Positions 1 through 11,420 of a stretch of DNA of 64,000 nucleotides are shown here, in pieces (the stretch's first letter is position 1; every line of letters starts with the position of its first letter). The DNA is taken from contig OX485807.1 in the NCBI GenBank assembly GCA_950295325.1, positions 16,767,001 to 16,831,000 of the forward strand. Reading direction: 5' to 3'. Origin of the DNA: Polytrichum commune (lineage: Eukaryota > Streptophyta > Polytrichopsida > Polytrichales > Polytrichaceae). The notes beneath the pieces were generated by a model, which searched no databases, was not told where the DNA came from, and saw only the letters and a program-made list of their open reading frames with translations. The position numbers and the translations under genes are program-made.

Positions 1-90
1 CTTGAGGCCAACTACTGGTCTGCGATATTCATCTTTCTGACAATCAGATGCTGCGAAAATGCTGCCATTTCTTCTCTACATTTCTTCCAG

Positions 91-728
91 GCCAAGTCTC
101 CTCTGAGAATGACCCTCAAGTAGTTCTAGTTCTCCTCCTTCGATTACATACAGGAAGCAGCTACATCTCTCGGAGTGGGAGTAAGTGAGTCACCACTTTT
201 AAAAGCAGAACTGGAGCATTGGAACAACGACCCACAAGCTCAGCTTCTACTAATAACACAAGACTAACACCAAAAACGTGTGGGTATAACTGGACTCAAT
301 TCGCACGGAGCTCAGGCGAAAAATGGAAATGATGATGATAATCTCAACAACCGGCAATAAGTGTCAGTATTTTCTGGCACTTCCAGCACCTGGCTTGAAT
401 TGTTTGTTTAATCATAGCTAACGGAGTATGTGGGGATAGCGTGACCTTTACATCAGTACGAGACGGGTCCCGCAACGAGATTGAGGCACAAGACTTGCAG
501 GAAGAGAGTCGATTCAATGGACTTTCCAACATTAAAAAATACCTTCAGGTAAGTTGTTTCGAGAGGTTCGTGCGCGGTCTGATACTCAACGCAAAGCATG
601 GCAAAACAGCTCCGAAACAGCAACAGCAACAACTCCGTTATGACGGTGGACCCATAGCGAGCTCGCGGATGTCTCACCAAATTTGGTGTGCATATAACTT
701 CCAGCTCAAAAGCTTAAACTCACGGTGA
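91..728 (+). CDS. Candidate 3' end of a spliced gene (three exons), unknown product
   Basis: Three exon-like blocks join in a single frame. Exon 91-180 follows a pyrimidine-rich tract ending in CAG and stops before GTAAGT. Exon 418-548 follows CATAG and stops at CAG|GTAAGT. Exon 705-728 follows TTCCAG and ends in TGA. Phases agree at both junctions: 90 nt in phase 1/1, then 131 nt ending in phase 0, then LKSLNSR and stop. The middle exon reads NGVCGDSVTFTSVRDGSRNE and continues to NIKKYLQ. The second intron (156 nt) happens to be open in the same frame, so retention would add about 52 residues. Base composition is more GC-balanced than in the neighbouring repeats. I recognise no domain. The 5' part would lie left of the window. 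The model rests only on splice signals and phase, so it is tentative. Confidence 0.35.
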
Positions 729-1596
729 TGGATGGCCATGGAAGTAGTTACAAACAGCAGCCATGTCGAAGAGCCGTGCAGTGCTCCCCACACAAGTTCA
801 GAGACACCAGGGAACTTGGCAGTAGGTATCTAGTTAGAAGTCATTACAACCCATTCTCAAACCATCAAAACAACCAAGCAACCAACCAACACACACCACC
901 CCCGGGACTAAAAAAAAATGGCCAAGCAGCCAGCTGCCTCAGCTCTATGGTTGATGCCACCACTCCCTAGCAGTCCTCCACGAATCTCCCTCATTTTTCC
1001 ACCCCTACACACCACACCACACCACACCTCACCTCACCTCACACTCTGAATGCATGAATGCATGAATGGCCAAACAACAACAACAAACAATCACCCAGCT
1101 GCTGCTATATTTCGCAATAGAGCTGAGTGAAAGCTCCCACATGAGCCAAGCTCAGCACTATAGCTGCCAGACTACCTCCTCCACTAGTTCACAATGCCAA
1201 GATGGTGGCTTCAACCTGCATGGACGTGAGACATCTATCTCTCTTTCTCTCTCTCATGAGAACCTACAGAAGGAAGCTAGGGAAGCTATGCCGCTCCTGC
1301 TTCCCAATCCACCACACCTGTAGACTGAATGCAGAAGTAGTCCAAGAAGATGATTGTGCCCCAGCAGCAACAAGAGCTCTGAGAGAGAGAGAGAGGGAGA
1401 GAGAGAGGGCGAGAGAGAGATGGGCTGATGATGAGGCACGAGAGAAGGGAGAGATGGGCTGCTGCATGGCAGGGCAAACGCAAGCAGCAGGCTGACACTC
1501 TACTCTGCTCTGCTAAGTAAGTAAGTACTAAGTAACACTACAAGGGAAAAAGGGCAGAGGGGGGGTTAGATTGAGGTAAGCATGCCTTAAATGGCC
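729..1596. other. Gene-less flank with microsatellites
   Basis: No convincing gene. There is a run of CACAC/CACCT repeats near 1004-1045, GAATGCAT repeats near 1047-1066, a GA-rich purine tract at about 1378-1424 and a TAAG repeat near 1515-1530. The short open frames here on both strands are by-products of the low-complexity sequence. A GA-rich tract of this kind can occur in plant promoters or 5' UTRs, but nothing here proves that. Confidence 0.5.
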
Positions 1597-1850
1597 ACGA
1601 AAGACCCGGACCGAATTTCCCTTTGTAATTTGAGGTACCTTCATGTTGCGTAGTGCATCCCACGTATTTCGGAGTGTATTACATTTATGGGCATGGCATC
1701 CTTTGAGTCGTTTGAATCCATCCTTGGGCTTTTACGTTTGGTAATGCATTCAGGGGAGTGGGTTATGTGGAACACATGCAATGTGCGAGGTAGTAGCTAA
1801 GCATAGGTGTCCGTGTTCCCTAAAATGCACTTCCCTCATGCATTGCCTAT
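1597..1850 (+). repeat. Dispersed repeat family I, copy 1
   Basis: Closely resembles 60361-60600 in the same orientation. Both begin with AAAGAC near a CCGAATTT(T)CC motif and share TTTGTAAT, a TAATGCA-rich palindromic stretch, TTTGGTAATG and a GGGGAGTG block. The left boundary coincides in both copies, which suggests a transposed unit. No open frame. Confidence 0.55.
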
Positions 1851-4379
1851 TGCTTTAAGCTTTGCACCCACTATTACAAGTTGGATGCGAAAGAATGAAA
1901 GAGAGATGACTTCAATGTTGTCATTGGTGTGATTTGTGATGTTGCTTTGTTTTTTAGTTGATTTGAGTGTAAGTATGGAGGTGTTATTTGGTTACATCTC
2001 TTAGTTGGACATTTATATTTGATTGGTGTGTGGTTAGATCACTATATTCGTTAATTTGGGACTTTTTCGACATTTTGAGACAGTTACAAATATAAGATCA
2101 TGGATAAAATCACACAGATATTGGGGAATGTTGTAAGATGCAAATACTTTGAAGTGGGTGTTCATATCAAGAACCCAATTAAGAACTCATATCAAGATGG
2201 TTTAGGTAGGACGACCCAAACATTAGACCATGTTGTTGTGGTCCATATATTAATTTGAGACAAGAGAAAGTCTCAAATTAATGAATATAGTGATTTAGGT
2301 GAGGACCAACAAACAAACACCATACATGCACATGTATAAACGATATTGAACTATGTCTTCAAGTTTTGTCAACTACTCCACACTCAATAATGAACACAAT
2401 TGGAAGGACCTGTGTATTTAGTTAATAAATCAACAATCATGCGCTCTGATAATCATAACTATATCATGGATGGTCGGTTTCAATCCGATTTTGTTGATGC
2501 TTCATCATAGATATGCTAATGTAACACAAGTTCCTTGTGTTAATCTAATGGGTAGAAGTTGGAGAACATGAATAACAAACTGAATAACACCCACCTAGAT
2601 TCCTTCTATGTAATCCTGAACGGGCGTTCTTAGAATTAGGGCCCCTTTTTGAAGGTGACTACCTTGAATAGGTGTGGACATACTGGCTCAATGGCACATG
2701 TTTCCCCCAAGGGCAAGCTTCTAGGTTCCCATATGGTTGGTTGCAAAAATCCAGTTCACCTAGATACCCCACTATGTTTGGGTGAAACATATGTGGTAGG
2801 GTGGAGTGGAAATCAAATGCTAGGAAGGCCACCCATTCAAGTACTATTTTGGTCTTAGGTAGCTCAACCTCATAGTTCCCATGGGATCTGGATCAAGGCC
2901 GTGGGTTTAAGCCACCCCCATCGAAAACACACAATTAGTGTGAGATGATTGCCGATTCAAAATTGGTGCTTAGTGATACACCTCTCATAACTCTTGTCAT
3001 TTGGGAGGTGCCATCTAGCCCTCTTTTTCATTTGTAATGTAGATAGGAGTTGCTTATACATGACCACTTCTTCTCACCTATTTTCTCTTCTTTGGTAGAT
3101 TGTTTTAGAACCAACACCCCAAATCTTGCACATTAAATACATAATGAATATGAGAATGCCCACCACCTTAAAATGAGATTTCCTTGTTGATTTTGGATCT
3201 ATCTAGAAAACATTGTACTCTTATAACTTTTGCATACGAAACTCAAAAAAAAAGATAGTTTGATGCGTTGAAATCCCTTGTCAATTGTTTATAGAGATCA
3301 TTTGAAAACTTCTAGACTTTAATCATGATATCTATGGTCAGGGCTTAAAGTGATGGCTTTAGCAACCACATACCTTGATGAAGGAGGTAGGGGAAGGGGG
3401 GCTGGGTATGGCAGATTCAATGTTGCCAACAACCAGCTTGCACAAGCAAAGAGCTGCGAGGGGTGGAGGACAGTAAGTGAGGACCACCAAAATGCCCTAT
3501 TCTGCTTATTATTGGCAACTGATTCTCCTTGCCTTATAGTAGGTACGCACACTGCCAACACAACATGAAGCTAACAAATGAATGCCTCGTTATTGTTGCA
3601 TCTTGGCACAACACAAATGACAACAAGGTAAAGGTGAGCGGCCCTGGCTATTATGGGCATGTCCAATTCCATAGGCAGTTTTGGCTATTGGATTGAATCA
3701 CGCATTGTTTTATACGGTTAGCAACTGCAAAGGAATAATGAATATTGAAGATTGCCATTTCTACTTTAGGTGTTGGAGTTGAGATGCAAAAGTTATAGGA
3801 GGACAAAGTGAATATGATTCTAAGCTCAGTCGTGAAGTGATAATAGTCGAACCTATATTGGTGAACATGACCTGAGCACATACTCCAATTTTATTGTGAC
3901 ACATATCTTAACTACAAGTCTTGTCATGTACATCTCAAATACATGTATCTGACTAAGAAGAGTGACCGCATAAATATCAAATTAGGTGCTTATGACATCA
4001 AGTATTCTTATAATACTAGTGTTGTTCTAGGCTCCATTACTAACACAAACAAGAGGGCTTACACGATCCCTTTATATATTGAGACTTAGTATCATTTTTT
4101 TTGAGTTCTTATAAGAAGAAACCATTCTTCAAACTTGGGAGGACAGTCTTCATGAGGCACACTTGTGAACACGATGCGATAAGCCCTCATCCAATTTATT
4201 GCCCAAAATTATCCATGGAGTTGGAAATGAGACCAAATATCTTATTGTAAGAAGAGCATGAGGGAGGAGCAGGCTATGGCAACATTGGCTAACTTACATA
4301 CCTTTAAGATCGCGGTCAAAGACCGAGGTGGAGTGAATGTTTCTTAACACTAGCCGAGGGGAGGGGAAGGGTGAAAACA
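1851..4379. other. Gene-less AT-rich stretch
   Basis: No gene recognised. A small hairpin lies around 2253-2283, where ATTAATTTGAGAC is mirrored by GTCTCAAATTAAT. Around 3960-4090 there is a weak, degraded match to the family B repeats described elsewhere. Otherwise nothing stands out. Confidence 0.4.
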
Positions 4380-4387
4380 CTAATTAC

Positions 4388-4718
4388 CAGGGCATAAATT
4401 TGAAGGGTTGCTTGTATTTCATAGGGAAGGGTAACTCAAAATTTTCCCTTTCAAAATGAAGGGTTACCTCAAAAATTGCCCTTCATGTATGTATTGAAGT
4501 TTTTGTTGAAAGTGCACATTATCATGTTTATCATTTAAGCGATGTTGAAAACTATAATATAATATTATTAGGGAAGGGTTACTTTTTTTTTGCTGTTCAC
4601 TTTGAAGGGTTTATAGAAAATTAACCCTTCCTTTTTGAAGGGTTGCAAAATATTTTGAAGGGAAAGTGAAGGGCTGGACCCCAAAATAAGGGTAATAACC
4701 CTTCAAATTTACTCCTTG
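4388..4718. mobile_element. hAT-type MITE
   Basis: A 331-bp element flanked by an exact 8-bp direct repeat CTAATTAC (4380-4387 and 4719-4726). Its ends are inverted: left CAGGGCATAAATTTGAAGGG, right (reverse complement) CAAGGAGTAAATTTGAAGGG. An 8-bp duplication with CAGGG/CAAGG ends is the signature of the hAT superfamily. The motif AAGGGTTA or its complement recurs many times inside, as subterminal repeats of hAT elements often do. There is no coding capacity, so it is non-autonomous. Confidence 0.8.
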
Positions 4719-4816
4719 CTAATTACTATTGTAAAACTCAAGGATTGCAAATTTGAGCCAGAATTACTTCTAAATCGAGGTCAAAGAAACCGAATTAGTC
4801 TAACTAGTTTAAATTG

Positions 4817-5267
4817 GTACACTCTAAACTCCATAGTATCACACCCATGGCAACCAAAGTGCACGTGATATTATAGAGTTTTGTAGTGTTAACATGGATG
4901 CGTGATACTATAGAATGAGTGTAGCATGTGACACTATGGAAGAACACAAAGTGCAACATTTTAATAGTGTGGTGTGGTCCACTCCACTTGGACTTCCCGG
5001 GCAATGTGGCATATGCATGTACCAACATTCAACAAGTGGCATAAGAAGAAGAAGGTGACACTCCACATGTTGACACATGGCACAATACCAAGGTGTAGGT
5101 TGACCTTCTTTGGTGATTTGCGTTAATGACAAAATTCATGATATAAGGGAGAGAAATGTGACAATAAGGAGTGAGATTTGAACTACGAATATTTGTTCCC
5201 TAGGGTTTCAGGATATTAGAGAGTGAGTGACATTATGGGAGTTGATATTACGGAGTTTAAGATGTAC
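4817..5267 (+). mobile_element. MITE family M, copy 1
   Basis: Related to 48153-48508 over most of its length. The ends are inverted repeats: left GTACACTCTAAACTCCATAG, right (reverse complement) GTACATCTTAAACTCCGTAA. Internal GTGATA..TATAGAGTTT blocks also pair with each other. Non-coding. No clear target duplication could be defined. Confidence 0.6.
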
Positions 5268-6147
5268 AAATCAACAATCAACATAGGGGGGAGGGGGAAG
5301 GCGTGTTTTTCACTACTACCCCCTTGGTAGGTGTTAATGAAGCTAAACCTGGGGTGGCGAGGTGGGCCAAGCTAAAGAGGAGGAAAACAAGAGACTTTAT
5401 AAGGTCGATAGTAACTTAAGTACCCACTTCTGAGTGATGATGAAGAGCACTTGGGGACAACCAAGGAATTTCACAGGCCGGCTTAATTAGAAGTACCCTT
5501 ACTTTGATTCCTGGAAGGGCACGAATGCGGCTAACTTATTAGCACACCATCTGGGGTTTAGGTATTTGTGACATGGTCGGTTTCCACTGTAGCTGTCACA
5601 GGTGACAAGCCACTGCAATTTCATATCATCCTAAACCGCTCCCCACGATCAAAGTAATTAGTGCCGACTTTATAACGTTGGTCACACCAATATTAGAGTT
5701 GCTAATTCGACGAGACAGTTCCTGCGCCGATCCAACGGCCAGGATCGTCTGGGGAGTTGGGAGTGCCCCATAGTGGGGCCACTCACCTTATCTGTTGAGC
5801 TTCCCGTCATCGGCCAACCACTAATCCACTAAACGGACTTTTAGCAGGTGTCGGCAGAGTACAACATTTGCATTTTCCTCCTTTAATTCGTAACACATGA
5901 GCTGGCACTACACACACACACACACAGATATATATATATATAGCTCAACAATTCAGACCCAACAGTGAAGTCAAGAAAGACCCAACTTGGCCTTTGTCGG
6001 CAGATTGATCAGAGTACAACATTAGCGATTTCTCCTTCTCTTCCCATTTGTCACACGTGAGCTGGCACTATACACACACAGCTAGCGCTCGATTGACACT
6101 TGAAGAGAGTGAAATCGAGAAGACCCTTCAACACAACACAAGGGTGA
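5268..6147. other. Gene-less stretch with a local duplication and CA/TA microsatellite
   Basis: No gene recognised. About 90 bp beginning with CGGCAGA at 5850-5925 recurs at 5997-6080; both copies share GAGTACAACATT and end in GAGCTGGCACTA followed by a CA run. An (AC)n(AT)n microsatellite lies at about 5911-5941. Confidence 0.5.
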
Positions 6148-6421
6148 TTTACAACATTCCCTCTTGGCACAATTCCCTCTTGTGTGTGGGGAAAAACGTA
6201 AGAATTCCCTTGAAAAGGAGGGATTTGTGTCGAAGTGAGAATGTTCATATATATGCAAGGAGCATTTTGGGAAAATCATGCATGGGAAAAGGGATGGTGG
6301 TTTTCCCACTATGAGCATTCTCACTTTGACACAAATCCCTCCTTTCTTTTCAAGGGAATGCTTCCGTTTTTTCCCCACACACAAGAGCGACTTGTGCCAA
6401 GAGGGAAGGAATGTTGTAAAC
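6148..6421. repeat. Long hairpin (inverted repeat) element
   Basis: Two arms of roughly 110 bp (6148-6258 and 6310-6421) are reverse complements with scattered mismatches, separated by a loop of about 50 bp. Pairing blocks include TTTACAACATTCC with GGAATGTTGTAAA, and GGAGGGATTTGTGTC with GACACAAATCCCTCC. If transcribed it would fold into one long stem. Its right end abuts a C23 run. This is a foldback MITE or a possible small-RNA precursor. Confidence 0.65.
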
Positions 6422-6443
6422 CCCCCCCCCCCCCCCCCCCCCC
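6421..6443. repeat. Poly(C) run, 23 nt
   Basis: Uninterrupted run of 23 C at the end of the preceding hairpin. It is the longest of more than ten C or G runs of 11 nt or more in the window. Length in the assembly may not be reliable. Confidence 0.9.
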
Positions 6444-6879
6444 GTCCATAGTGCACGACGACCATGGCTTTTGTGGTGGAATATATAAGATGACGTCACC
6501 CTTGTCCGTGGAAATACAAAAAGCAAACTGCCTGCATCACAGGAGCCTCCTATGTTGTGTTGTGTTGTGTTGTGTGTATGTTGTGTGGTGTGGTGTGGTG
6601 TTATGTTATTATGTACGCCAAAAGGTTAGCTTGAATCCTTTGGGACGAAGCGTTGTCTTGTAGCCTGGAGCAAGATTCCACAAAGGCCCCTGTCTCTGCA
6701 CAAAGGCTCCATTGTCACCCTCAACGTTTTGCGATTAACTTACTTCCACATTATTTCGGGGGCGTTCAATGTGTTGATGCCGTTGGCAAGGACAGCAGGG
6801 GCAGGCTGCTGGCCATGGCCTCGGCTTCGAGGTTTTGGGGGCGCAACCGGTCTCAGTGTGGAAAGAAGTGAGGAGCCAA
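6444..6879. other. Gene-less stretch with a TGTTG/TGTGG repeat
   Basis: A (TGTTG)n/(TGTGG)n microsatellite spans about 6551-6602. The part at 6650-6870 is GC-richer and has an open frame on the plus strand, but I see no domain, splice pattern or promoter to support a gene. Confidence 0.4.
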
Positions 6880-7152
6880 TGAATGGGGGAGAGCTGGCCG
6901 ACTGTTGGGTTACAGATGACCTGGTGGTTGGGAGTTTTGAGAAGAAATAATTGGGTTGAAGGTTGAAGGTTGAAGGTTTATGACCTTGGGAGAGTTTAAT
7001 TACCCATCGTTCTAGAGGGATCGATGGAGTATGCTTCGAATTAATAAAGAGGAGAAAAAAAAAACAACTGAACGATCACAACGTGTAATAATCGGTTGGA
7101 CTTGGGAGCGCTTGGATTTTGACCGATTATGTACGCCCAAAAACCTCCCTGG
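6880..7152 (+). repeat. Family A dispersed repeat, copy 1 (diverged)
   Basis: Matches the family A pattern. It begins with a GGGAGAGCTGGCCGA block and a TTACAGATGA block, and ends with ATCGGTTGGACTTGGGAGCG followed by TTTTGACCGATTATGTACGC and a CCTGG end. The middle is replaced by GGTTGAA repeats. Confidence 0.5.
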
Positions 7153-7265
7153 ACACTAAAGTGAACACACCTCTCCTTGACATTGGAAGAACAAGGGGGA
7201 AAGGTTACAATGCTCATCATCAAGTCTTTTTACCGACTAGATCATTGGGTTGATTTTAGTCCTTA

Positions 7266-7660
7266 TCACATAAGGTAGATGAACATGATTCCAACGAGCA
7301 AAGAAAATGGACAGCTATATTTGAGTGGTATGTGGTTAGGTGTGGATCTAAGGATGGGGCCTTTAAAAGACATCATGGGAATTGACCGATGTGCTCAAAA
7401 AATGTTGACCATTCTAGACTCAACATTCAACATGATTGCCGGGGGGGGGGGGGGGACTATAGACCACATAATGAGCATGTGAGTCTTCACTTTGATGATG
7501 AGTAAGATATTCATATGAGGCAAATGGCTATGAGGATGATTGCATTTGCTAATCATCTCGCACTAATTTCGTGTTTCATATCATAAGAGAAGTGGGTGCA
7601 AAAAGAAATAGATGTAAATAACACATGTCTACTTTACATGCCACTACGCTCGGTTACCAT
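7266..7660 (+). mobile_element. Family B MITE, copy 1
   Basis: Starts at a CATAAGGTAGATG block and contains the family core: GGTGTGGATCTAAG, TGCTCAAAAAATG, a site with a G15 run at 7441-7455, AATGAGCAT, AGTAAGATATTCATATGAG and a CACTAATT block near the 3' end. Full-length relatives end in CGTCTACCTTA, the inverse of the start, so the family has short terminal inverted repeats. Non-coding. Confidence 0.6.
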
Positions 7661-8200
7661 ATGTAATCAACCTTTTTGAGCTCACATTAATGCACTTTGA
7701 GTCCATAAGTCTCTTGGCTTTGTGGACTCTAAAGGCAATTTCACTTCATTTGAGTTACTATGGCCCTATGAGGAGGGTGAAAAGGCACAGAAACACTGTC
7801 CATCCCATGTGTTTTCACTTTTGGATTTACTTGATTTAGCAGGGTCTAATTTATCCAGAATGAAATTACAACACACTTGGGAGGGGCATGTATTCTTTGC
7901 ACCCTTCCTATGGTACACTGACTATGATAAATAGTCTGTTCTTTGCAAGTGACACTATAGAGCTTAATTTGACACTAGATACATTGGAATAATCATTGTG
8001 AGTGCACACTATTTACCAACTCACAATATTGAACATCACAGGTCCGTGTTGTTGGTTATAATGTTTATATTGAACAGAATACGATGTGCAACGTACTGCT
8101 AAAATCTATTCAACAAGTGGTTTCCTCTCCTTGAAGAGAACGCATTCCCAGTAAATATGGTGCTCATCACCAAAACCTACCTACTGAAAAATCAAGTCCT
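7661..8200. other. Gene-less stretch
   Basis: An open frame of about 70 codons around 7722-7934 has no recognisable domain or splice context, and I do not treat it as a gene. Nothing else recognised. Confidence 0.35.
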
Positions 8201-8420
8201 ACGATGAGATTGGACTACGTGCTCAAAATACATTGACCCTTTCAAATTCAACTTTGAGCACATTGTTGGAAGAGCCTATGTGATCACGTAAAGACAATAA
8301 GATTCTCCACTTCGAGTTACTATAACTTTTGCATCTCAACTTCAAATTTGAGGATCGAAAGGACAATGTGTGTGATTCGCATTTGCTTATTGGATGAGAC
8401 AATTCCTGCTGATTCAATCC
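8201..8420 (+). repeat. Family B2 repeat, copy 1
   Basis: Shares with copies near 11050, 20800, 21400, 57540 and (inverted) 54000: a GTGCTCAAAAT block, GTGATCAC, a TTCACTTTGACC-like block followed by TTTGCATCTCAACT, and GATGAGACAATTCCTG. Distantly related to family B. Non-coding. Confidence 0.5.
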
Positions 8421-10890
8421 AATGGGTCAAATGTGTCTATGAAATTAGAAGTATTCACAATAGGGTCACATTCCTTAGATAAATGCCTTGTATGTAATGC
8501 AATGAAAGTACATGTGGCAGCCAGTACATACTCAAGTCTCAATTTTAAGTTGCAGACCATCTCTCAAATGCTCGAACCTTGGAATTACTAAGCTCAAAAG
8601 CATCCATCATAACCTCTAGAATTTTGTCATACCTGGGGAAAGGCTCTCGGGCTTTGATCCTCAGACATCATCATCAGCAACATCATCATCTAAGTTCCAA
8701 CATTTATCGTTCTTTTATTCATTGGTGTGCCACGCTTATTTAACCTCGGTGAAAGGTATGCTTGTATGCGATAAATCCTTCTCATTTATCCAACGTTTTT
8801 GTTTTTGAAATAGTATATAGCTTGGAAGTCATTTCAAAAAGTTCATTTTGCACCAAAATCAATTCCAAAGACTTTCAATGAATTTTGAACTAGTTTAGTC
8901 CAAGTCGTTTCAAATTAATTGACAACAAACCTACATGAGGTCAAATTTTGGTGTTGGATGGATGAGAGGTACAATCGTATGCGATAATTCCCTCTTCTCC
9001 ATTAATCTCAGCATGTGAAGTTTGAATTGAATATAAGAAATCATCTAATATTGATATACTACTTGGAAAGGTTGTTTTGAAGTACCTCAAGGTTTGTGTG
9101 ATGAACGACCGCTCCTCTGAAGTACATGGTAACTCATACATGCACGTCCCCAATTTACCAAAATCGTCTTTTTGAAGGGACACTTATGCAAAACAAGATC
9201 TATGGAATACTACTCTGCTCTTAGTAGTAGTTTTTCACAACACACCGCAATCTTCATTCCTCCCCTATATCATTTATGAAAGTAACTTCACCCAAAACCA
9301 ACAATATGTACTTCTATCATAGATTTGAAGGCTTCAAATGCATGACTATAAATTGTTATCATAATTTGAAATTTCAATTTGTCGATCACAAGTATTGGCC
9401 CGTGGTGTTCTCGTCCATAGTCCCAAGCCATTTCCACACCATCTACTCCACATGTTGTTGTTAACGACAATTGGAACGGTGATTCCATTATATATATGCA
9501 ATGTCTTCAAAATGCATAGTAAATGACACTGAAAATAAGCATGCCTCATTCCATTATTTATCTTAATCAAACACTTGTACGAGATCGATGTATGATTAGG
9601 TGTCACTGTGTTTGAAGAAAATCTTCACTTTGATAATGGAGAAGCTACTCTCATGAGCTCCAAAAGTGACGAGACAATTTACCTACAAGCTTGATATGAA
9701 TTTAGTAGCCATCTTGTATCAATATCATTATATTGTTTAATTAGAGACTTTGAAAGGTCTCAAAATAAATACAAATGGTTTAATATCTGGTTTTATTTCT
9801 TATTGTGATGACATGTATTTGTGCCAAAATGATTAGTTCCGCCCCATACAAATCGCTTTATTAAGTCATATTGAATATATTTTAATGTTTTTCTTATTCT
9901 TTATTTGAAAAAAACGTCCTTAAATAATCTCAAATTCATTAAAAAAATCTCCAACTACTGAATATAATGATTAAATCACATGTTTAAATCATTTAAAAAG
10001 GCGGACGATTACTTGCGAAAAGTAAACATTTAAGACGCGTCTACCTTACCGTCTGTTATACGGTAGTGTTGGGTTTGAGTATACGTACAACGTAATCAAT
10101 TCAATATGACACTCATTTGAAGCGTTTTATTCAAAGATTAGAAATTAAGGGTGGAATTGGAACACCTGTTATGCCTAGTACTATACGAAGCTAGTAAGTA
10201 CTCTGTAGAAGACTGATCGGCATCACATACTCGAGCTCAAAATTGATGCAAATTCGAAACGTTGTTATGGAGGATTTGAACTGGAGAATTGATGTGAAGG
10301 TGAGTTTCAAAGCTTCATGTAAAGTGTAAGCGGAGTTACACTAGCTCGTCACTTCAACTACAAATACCACCATAACTCGCCACAAAGCCTCTCAATTAGC
10401 CGTAATTAAAGTACATAACATAACATAACATACATGCCCACCAACATCATTTGCTTTCAGGACACCATTCAATGTTGAGTGCAAGTGGGAAGAGCCTGTT
10501 TCATTCATCTTTTGACGCTTTGATTCATTGTGGGTCAATATACGACGTCGTTAATTGCGTAACATTGATTAATGCGAAAGAGCTTGGAATTGTCAGCTTA
10601 TTATTAGAACCGAGTCGCCACTAACCAGGCGGATTGAATCACAACATTGGCTGGGCTGAGCTGGGTTTCGGTCACTTCTTCATCACAGGTGTAATTTTGT
10701 GAACGAGAAATGCCAAGTTAACTGAACCACAAACAATCATATCTCCTCTGAATAAAGTGCATGTCTTATGTGGTCACTTGTCTTATGTGGTGAGCCCGTT
10801 TGCGTTTTTACTCGGATTCTCGGCATGCATAGATATGTGAATCTATGATCATGTATCGATCGCAAATGATCAAGTCGTTCTAGATGAGCT
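8421..10890. other. Gene-less stretch with repeat remnants
   Basis: No gene recognised. Around 8945-8985 there is a single unit (GGATGAGAGGTACAATCGTA, then GCGATAATTCCC) related to the 163-bp satellite at 40.3-41.3 kb. A family B-type terminal motif, GACGCGTCTACCTTA, lies at about 10034-10048. The rest is AT-rich and unremarkable. Confidence 0.4.
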
Positions 10891-10979
10891 GGGGCGAACC
10901 AAACCCGTACACTGGTTCCTTGGAGGCAAGGGTTTAGGCATCCAACAAGGAATGAGTTTATGGATGGGTTGGTTTGTCC
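10891..10979. mobile_element. Family C short hairpin element, copy 1
   Basis: About 89 bp folding on itself: GGGGCGAACC(A)AACCCGTACAC at the left pairs with the GGGTTGGTTTGTCC end. An inner pair is GGTTCCTTG / CAAGGAA. Other copies are at 15132, 15460 (partial), 15507 and 33175. Confidence 0.65.
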
Positions 10980-11049
10980 AAAAAATTTCTAGATGTAGTT
11001 GTAACTTTCATTCCTGGAACTTGATGCATCACTTAACCGAGCAGTGGTC

Positions 11050-11140
11050 TTGCTCGAACACCTACATTTGAGTCCAGTATATGACAAGGCTTGTAGTTAA
11101 GAACTAAGTACATTAACAAAAATTGAAGAAGAAGAAGAAG

Positions 11141-11171
<31 letters not shown>

Positions 11172-11420
11172 TGTTATGATGAACTTGGATTACGTGGTCA
11201 AAATAAGGACATTGTTCTAGGTTCAGTGCTTAACACAATTGCGAGGGACTATGCGATTACTTGAAGAAAAGAAGGAATCATCACTTTGACCTTCTATAAC
11301 CCTTTGCATCCCAACTCCAATTTAATTGCTTAAACGACAATCTTCGTGATTGACAATTGCTAGCCAGATGAGACAATCAACAAACTCAATCAATATTCAA
11401 AATTGGATGTAGAGCATGGG
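11050..11420 (+). repeat. Family B2 repeat, copy 2, with a (GAA)n expansion
   Basis: Begins GAACACCTACATTTGAGT and carries the B2 core (CAAGGCTTGTAGTTAAG, then GGATTACGTGGTCAAAAT). A perfect GAA trinucleotide run of about 45 bp (11127-11170) interrupts it. Confidence 0.5.

Noticed and set aside
12-125. Minus-strand exon candidate ending in TAG near the left edge
   Set aside because: A 37-codon open stretch without a good acceptor. The plus-strand exon chain over the same bases has much stronger splice signals and phase agreement.
1254-1498. Minus-strand open frames rich in Ser/Leu
   Set aside because: Encoded by the GA/CT-rich microsatellite, with four overlapping frames on two strands.
6235-6663. 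Plus-strand 142-codon frame with a Pro run
   Set aside because: Crosses the hairpin, the C23 run and a TGTTG microsatellite, so it is a composition artefact.
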